Source: Chloromonas sp. AAM2 (Eukaryota > Chlorophyta > Chlorophyceae > Chlamydomonadales > Chlamydomonadaceae). Taken from it: 10,030 nt of DNA. How positions within the stretch are numbered: position 1 is the stretch's first letter; every line of letters begins with the position of its first letter. Shown here piece after piece: positions 9,101-10,030 of the stretch. A program made the position numbers and the translations under genes. The stretch spans positions 119 through 10,148 of the forward strand of contig QAXH01000340.1 of the NCBI GenBank assembly GCA_004335635.1, read 5' to 3'. Below the pieces are notes generated by a model. The model saw only the letters and a list, made by a program, of their open reading frames with translations, searched no databases and was not told the DNA's origin.

Positions 9101-9434
9101 TCATCATAACGATGAAACAGCTCAGTTCAGGAAGAGGAAAGAGGCATGCTGAGGTCAGGATGCTGGAAAGGAGCAACAGAGACGCACGGGCCATTTGTGG
9201 CTGCAATCTTTGGGCTCAAAAGGCCAAAGGTTCCGCACTTGTTCAGAATTGAGCAAACAACCAACCAACCAAGGAACGGTGGTGTATGTGTTTTCACCTG
9301 CAATTCCTGCAGCATGCCCAGTTTAGCTAGTGCAGGGTACGCCCTGCTGTAGCTCTCCTGGCTCAGGGCGGGCAGCAGGGCCAGCAGGTCGCGCCGGGAG
9401 GCGGCAATGCCCTGCTCCACACGCGCATAGTCAC
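201..9434 (-). CDS. ATR: ATR-type PIKK checkpoint kinase, internal part (17 exons, both ends outside window)
   Basis: Serine/threonine kinase of the PI3K-related family. In known eukaryotes ATR acts in the nucleus with ATRIP on RPA-coated single-stranded DNA and phosphorylates Chk1-type or SOG1-type effectors. Exons, 5' to 3' of the gene: 9434-9298, 8973-8851, 7968-7848, 7341-7188, 6886-6796, 6216-6125, 5741-5625, 5208-5125, 4683-4548, 4296-4177, 3787-3561, 3314-3257, 2576-2439, 2009-1903, 1338-1215, 712-639, 287-201. All junctions keep the phase and no exon has an internal stop. The assembled 663 residues run from mid-FAT to the early C-lobe of the kinase. SLQRPKKI, GSDGREYPFL, KPKDDLRKD and RRRGLRLRTYAV are diagnostic. 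FAT blocks such as QCLPRMLTLYCDFGT and SQIISRICHRNPDV fit ATR better than ATM, mTOR or DNA-PK, judged from memory of the families. GDRH, DFG and FATC are not in the window. Introns at 288-638, 713-1214, 2010-2438, 3315-3560, 3788-4176, 4297-4547, 6217-6795 (sequence near 6600 considered and rejected as an exon) and 8974-9297 hold little else I recognise apart from features listed separately. Confidence 0.93.
639..712 (-). CDS. ATR: ATR exon p: kinase hinge to C-lobe
   Basis: Residues 611-634 plus a split Asn. The acceptor is tctctcgcag and the donor AA|gtgagt. WLNHLTTFKGACEEIYVSEGVVKR aligns with 'EWVPHTRGLRHILQDIYISCGKFDR' of plant ATR. The usual GLR triplet is not kept (TTFKG instead). The phase joins both neighbours. 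Confidence 0.87.
1118..1153 (-). other. Decayed or cassette copy of the 3' end of exon o
   Basis: Twelve codons, AIVLAKDTGILQ, against VIVLAEDTGILQ at the end of exon o, followed by the donor-like gtaacg and preceded by tggtag. It is 36 bases long, so inclusion would keep frame. Upstream of 1155 the similarity fades and a TAG falls where exon o has its RTYAV alanine codon. It lies in the intron between exons o and p. Confidence 0.6.
1215..1338 (-). CDS. ATR: ATR exon o: kinase N-lobe helix and hinge, RTYAV
   Basis: Residues 570-610. The acceptor is gtgctcgcag and the donor CAA|gtgaga, phase 0. LMDFVSLANRLF is the N-lobe helix ('LMEFxxLINxxL'), followed by SRRRGLRLRTYAVIVL and the hinge DTGILQ. 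Most PIKKs, though not mTOR, have Glu where this exon ends in Gln. Partial copies of both ends of this exon lie in the flanking introns. Confidence 0.97.
1483..1502 (+). repeat. (CA)10 microsatellite
   Basis: Ten perfect CA units followed by tacata, in the GC-AG intron between exons n and o. On the transcribed strand it reads as a TG tract. Confidence 0.95.
1551..1580 (-). other. Decayed copy of the 5' end of exon o
   Basis: The minus strand reads ttacag followed by ctgaaggactttgtcagcc, against tcgcag and gttgatggactttgtgagcc at the true acceptor (1338). The translation is LKDFVSLAGQ against LMDFVSLANR. One base is missing at the junction, so splicing here would give an immediate stop. Confidence 0.7.
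1733..1788 (+). repeat. Dispersed repeat, decayed copy
   Basis: Keeps gtaggtcagggc and, about 30 bases later, tgtgacggccttcct, in the same order and spacing as the better copies. The middle is diverged. It lies in the GC-AG intron. Confidence 0.5.
1902..1903 (-). other. GC donor of the GC-AG intron (exon base 1903, intron 1902 downward)
   Basis: On the minus strand the junction reads ACTACAG|GCAAGG at 1897-1909, with the exon ending at 1903. AG|GCAAG is the known strong context that GC donors usually need. The matching acceptor is gtgctcgcag at 1339-1340. The start and end bracket the cut. Confidence 0.88.
1903..2009 (-). CDS. ATR: ATR exon n: kinase N-lobe, RPKKI and KPKDDLRKD
   Basis: Residues 534-568 plus a split Arg. 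VMTSLQRPKKIVLVGSDG is the PIKK ATP-binding strand-loop-strand, and FLAKPKDDLRKD contains the ATP-phosphate-contacting lysine region. Both are near-invariant in ATR. The acceptor is gttccccag. The donor is AG|gcaagg: no GT is available in register, and joining TACAG to G restores the Arg that precedes LMDF, so this is a GC-AG intron. Confidence 0.97.
2439..2576 (-). CDS. ATR: ATR exon m: start of kinase region, VPVQEAFAVTLP
   Basis: 46 codons, phase 0 at both ends (residues 488-533). The acceptor is cctcttcag and the donor ACG|gtgaga. VPVQEAFAVTLP matches the ATR 'xPxQxxLTxxLP' strand, and VTITGMQDEIT matches the 'PTIxGxxDExE' segment just before SLQRPKK. Between them is an Ala/Pro-rich stretch (about residues 502-517) that differs from the aligned linker of other ATRs. 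Confidence 0.93.
3101..3160 (+). repeat. (TGA)20 microsatellite
   Basis: Twenty perfect TGA units in the intron between exons l and m. It is preceded by a 13-base tandem duplication of gaagctatgtaat at 3076-3101. The poly-Asp and poly-Ser open frames across it are artefacts of the repeat. Confidence 0.97.
3257..3314 (-). CDS. ATR: ATR exon l: FAT-kinase linker micro-exon
   Basis: A 58-base exon encoding residues 469-487, TLSARAEFSSFLGILPNCK. It was found because exon k ends in phase 2 and exon m starts in phase 0, which requires an exon between them. The acceptor ccatgcag and donor gtgagc fit both phases. The residues match the 'STEFSALKRMxP' segment that precedes the 'VPxQ' motif in plant ATR. 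Confidence 0.9.
3561..3787 (-). CDS. ATR: ATR exon k: FAT C-terminal helices, AYPHQTLW
   Basis: The longest exon in the window (residues 393-467 plus a split Lys). The acceptor cctcacgcag gives a gap-free alignment: 14 residues separate PDV in the previous exon from YP here, as in human ATR. LDAYPHQTLWAIACLLRSS matches 'xxYPQQxLWxxxAxxKS', and LVEGFRALVEGLIKL matches the last FAT helix. The donor is gtaagc. The middle is rich in Ala, Arg and Gln. Confidence 0.95.
4177..4296 (-). CDS. ATR: ATR exon j: FAT domain, LSQIISRICHRNPDV
   Basis: 40 codons, phase 0 at both ends (residues 353-392). The acceptor is gtccttcag and the donor CAG|gtgaga. WLVTLSQIISRICHRNPDV is almost identical to the conserved ATR block 'FLTxxxQxxSRICHxxxxV'. 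Confidence 0.96.
4548..4683 (-). CDS. ATR: ATR exon i: FAT domain, QCLPRMLTLYCDFGT
   Basis: Residues 308-352. The acceptor tccatgcag is phase-compatible (AG+G). A nearer acceptor, gcattcag, shifts the frame and was rejected. QCLPRMLTLYCDFGT is a hallmark of ATR FAT domains ('QSxPRxLTLWxDxGT'). The donor is gtgagc, phase 0. The adjoining intron is a minisatellite whose unit resembles this exon's acceptor. Confidence 0.96.
4700..4980 (+). repeat. Intronic minisatellite, period about 116-129
   Basis: Two near-full units and a partial third. The phrase atctgcatgg recurs at 4707 and 4823, and aaggcggtgtgcatctg at 4811 and 4940. Units are full of ATGCAT and GCATGC. The minus-strand unit contains ctccatgcag followed by atgca, which resembles the true acceptor of exon i (tccatgcag, gtgca) at 4683-4693. 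A long open frame crosses the repeats but is out of register with both flanking exons. Confidence 0.9.
5125..5208 (-). CDS. ATR: ATR exon h: FAT domain, LPDIISNYGR
   Basis: Residues 280-306, split Arg codons at both ends. The acceptor is cctttcgtag and the donor AG|gtaagc. It encodes a helix ending YYEYLPDIISNYGR, matching the 'xxxxxxHFGRSLxxG' or 'YAKGLHRG' segment ahead of the PRMLTL motif. Confidence 0.9.
5485..5552 (+). repeat. Dispersed repeat, copy 3 (diverged)
   Basis: Shares cttgctcagggtagg, the 'cccatcccgtgccgtgtcc' core and ctgacggctt with copies 1 and 2. It is also preceded by a pyrimidine-rich 'ctgcctt' tract from about 5424. It lies in the intron between exons g and h. Confidence 0.8.
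5625..5741 (-). CDS. ATR: ATR exon g: FAT domain, YLDHLYQDAKRRQ block
   Basis: Residues 241-278 plus a split Arg. The acceptor is gcctgctcag and the donor AG|gtgggt. YLDHLYQDAKRRQ follows exon f exactly as in plant ATR, where it reads 'RYYDELLxDARKRQ'. The tail (about residues 253-278, Gly/Thr/Lys-rich) is variable. The more upstream GTs were rejected because only gtgggt restores phase into exon h. A decayed copy of this exon's first bases lies 89 bases upstream in the intron. Confidence 0.92.
5812..5858 (-). other. Decayed copy of the exon g acceptor region
   Basis: A copy of the intron-exon junction of exon g, 89 bases upstream. The minus strand reads cccgttcag, then tcacctcgaccacatgtac, against ctgctcag and ctacctggaccacctgtac. 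Joined to exon f it would read R-HLDHMY then stop, against R-YLDHLYQ in the true exon. Confidence 0.7.
6125..6216 (-). CDS. ATR: ATR exon f: FAT domain, EPKWEKPYFQYAR block
   Basis: Residues 210-239 plus a split Arg. The acceptor is gtgttttcag and the donor CG|gtgagt. LKRMFEEAIKLEPKWEKPYF is the conserved 'xxLQPxWEKGYFYxARYYDxL' repeat of ATR and other PIKK FAT domains. Confidence 0.95.
6796..6886 (-). CDS. ATR: ATR exon e: FAT domain, AKAQLALQLAKW helix
   Basis: Residues 180-209. The upstream split codon is AG+G (Arg) and the downstream end is in phase 0 with donor gtgaca. The acceptor gtagctgcag opens a 30-codon frame without stops, ending LALQLAKWMAEQ. That corresponds to the 'LLxxxRWxxxTGQ' helix of plant ATR, and the next exon supplies GQQ. 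The first 15 residues are a variable, Ser/Gln-rich linker. Confidence 0.88.
7188..7341 (-). CDS. ATR: ATR exon d: FAT domain, ERAKLLW block
   Basis: Residues 129-178 with split codons on both sides. The acceptor is cctctgcccag and the donor is AG|gtgggg. HFEAAEAAVLEA followed by ALERAKLLWHSGRERRAL is the ATR TPR-like block, where other ATRs read 'xxAKLLWxxGxxxxAxxxL'. This is one of the strongest FAT-domain matches in the window. Confidence 0.94.
7783..7815 (+). repeat. Dispersed repeat, fragment
   Basis: agggtaggtcagggtggtacacagcccatg matches the first half of the core and then diverges. It lies next to the donor of exon c, in the intron between exons c and d. Confidence 0.55.
7848..7968 (-). 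CDS. ATR: ATR exon c: FAT domain, LSLRRQL block
   Basis: Residues 88-127 plus a split glycine. The acceptor is tgtcccgcag and the donor gtgggg. QEAQLSLRRQL and LQYAQLCRTTG correspond to the 'EPxLxLRR' and 'WLQYAKLCRxxGH' blocks of plant ATR. The split GGT codon continues into exon d. Confidence 0.93.
8121..8210 (+). repeat. Dispersed repeat, copy 1
   Basis: A pyrimidine-rich lead (repeated 'ttcctgccttt', from about 8050) followed by a core starting tgctcagggtagatcaggg and ending gacggcttccctgatg. It matches the reverse complement of 9459-9548 with about four differences in 90 bases by eye. It lies in the intron between exons b and c, antisense to ATR. The family is unknown to me. Confidence 0.9.
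8851..8973 (-). CDS. ATR: ATR exon b: FAT domain linker and WxxR block
   Basis: 41 codons, phase 0 at both ends (residues 47-87). The acceptor aactgcag was chosen over ctcacacacag 60 bases downstream, because only the former joins exon a in frame. The segment ends KKRLRWSERSAAAQ, which aligns with the 'NWxxRLxxTQ' region before the conserved RR motif. The donor is gtgggg. The first half (RTESRGMTPTQPS) is poorly conserved and is supported mainly by phase. Confidence 0.82.
9298..9434 (-). CDS. ATR: ATR exon a: FAT domain, SYSRAYP block
   Basis: First exon in the window (residues 1-46 of the partial protein). The acceptor is cctgcag with the first codon split, and the donor is gtgaaa after a complete codon. 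The motif SYSRAYPALAKLGMLQEL matches the conserved ATR FAT block that ends in 'LHMLxELE' in plants and animals. The preceding exon must end one base into a glycine-type codon. I could not find it in the remaining 600 bases, so it probably lies beyond 10030. Confidence 0.9.
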
Positions 9435-10030
9435 CTGCAGGCTTTGATTGAGTTGTTACATCAGCGAAGCCGTCAAAGGACACGGGACGGGATGTGTACC
9501 GCCCTGACCTACCCTAAGCAAGAAAGGAGAAGAAAGGCAGGAACAAAGCACAGAAGGTGCATGCAAAGCATGCTAGTACAAGCGCGTCAAGCAAGGTGTC
9601 CATGCATGCCACAAAAAGAGTCCATGCGTTGCGAGCCATGAGAAGAGTCCATGCGAGCCAAGACAAAAGTCCATGTGTGCCCACCTGCAGGGTGGGCCCG
9701 GCATGCTTGAGAATGATGCTTCAGGCAAATCTATTCCCAGTAATAGTGATGAGGGTGGGAAACGCACTGAAAACGATCCTCCAAGAATGATGCTTCAGGC
9801 GAATTTGCGAATGCCATAAGTCATTCCATCCACATGCTCCACAATGCTAATGTGTTTGTATCACAGCGTGTTTGAAAGCGATGCAGTGAGAAGAGCAGAG
9901 AGTATCGCAACGTTCTGTGTTCTGTGTACACGCAGTTTGAACATCCAGCGAGACCATGAAGATATCACATGACAACAAAAATGACAGGTTGAAAGGTGGT
10001 GCAGCTTTGAACGAGAAAAGCCTCGCATCT
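9435..10030 (-). other. Intron upstream of exon a, with repeats
   Basis: No convincing exon of the expected phase. It holds an inverted copy of the dispersed repeat (9459-9548), imperfect repeats of 'agtccatg' at about 9597-9680, and a direct repeat at 9709-9732 and 9783-9806. A GC-rich block at about 9691-9715 followed by gtgggc on the minus strand looks like an exon end. In the phase exon a requires, its translation does not resemble ATR. Confidence 0.5.
9459..9548 (-). repeat. Dispersed repeat, copy 2 (inverted)
   Basis: Same element as 8121-8210 in the opposite orientation, in the intron upstream of exon a. With copy 1 it forms an inverted pair about 1.2 kb apart, around exons a and b. 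Confidence 0.9.

Overview
The window is one stretch of a nuclear, intron-rich eukaryotic gene read on the minus strand. Translating exon by exon and checking every junction for splice sites and reading phase gives 17 exons (201 to 9434, about 1,990 coding bases, 663 codons). They encode the middle of a phosphatidylinositol 3-kinase-related kinase, best matched to ATR, the DNA replication-stress checkpoint kinase. Both ends of the gene lie outside: the N-terminal HEAT repeats lie beyond 10030, and the catalytic loop, activation loop and FATC domain lie below position 1.

Layout in transcription order, from high to low coordinates. The exons at 9298-9434 through 3561-3787 encode the helical FAT domain. 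The exons at 3257-3314 and 2439-2576 link FAT to kinase. The exons at 1903-2009, 1215-1338, 639-712 and 201-287 encode the kinase N-lobe, the hinge and the start of the C-lobe. All 16 internal junctions keep the frame, so the gene looks intact. Sixteen introns of about 246-882 bases make up most of the window. Fifteen are GT-AG and one is GC-AG.

The organism is probably a green alga, possibly of trebouxiophyte type. This is inferred from the plant-like ATR motifs, the dense medium-sized introns and the moderate base composition. It is not proven. I see no prokaryotic operons, RNA genes, CRISPR or second protein gene. The long plus-strand and out-of-frame minus-strand open frames are repeats or shadows.

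The introns are the unusual part. Several hold decayed copies ('echoes') of the neighbouring exon-intron junction: near 1118-1153, 1551-1580, 5812-5858 and more weakly 7411-7436. The 116-129-base minisatellite at 4700-4980 resembles the acceptor edge of the exon beside it. One echo (1118-1153) could be a 36-base in-frame micro-exon. There is also a dispersed repeat family, with at least three clear or fairly clear members, a (TGA)20 tract and a (CA)10 tract.
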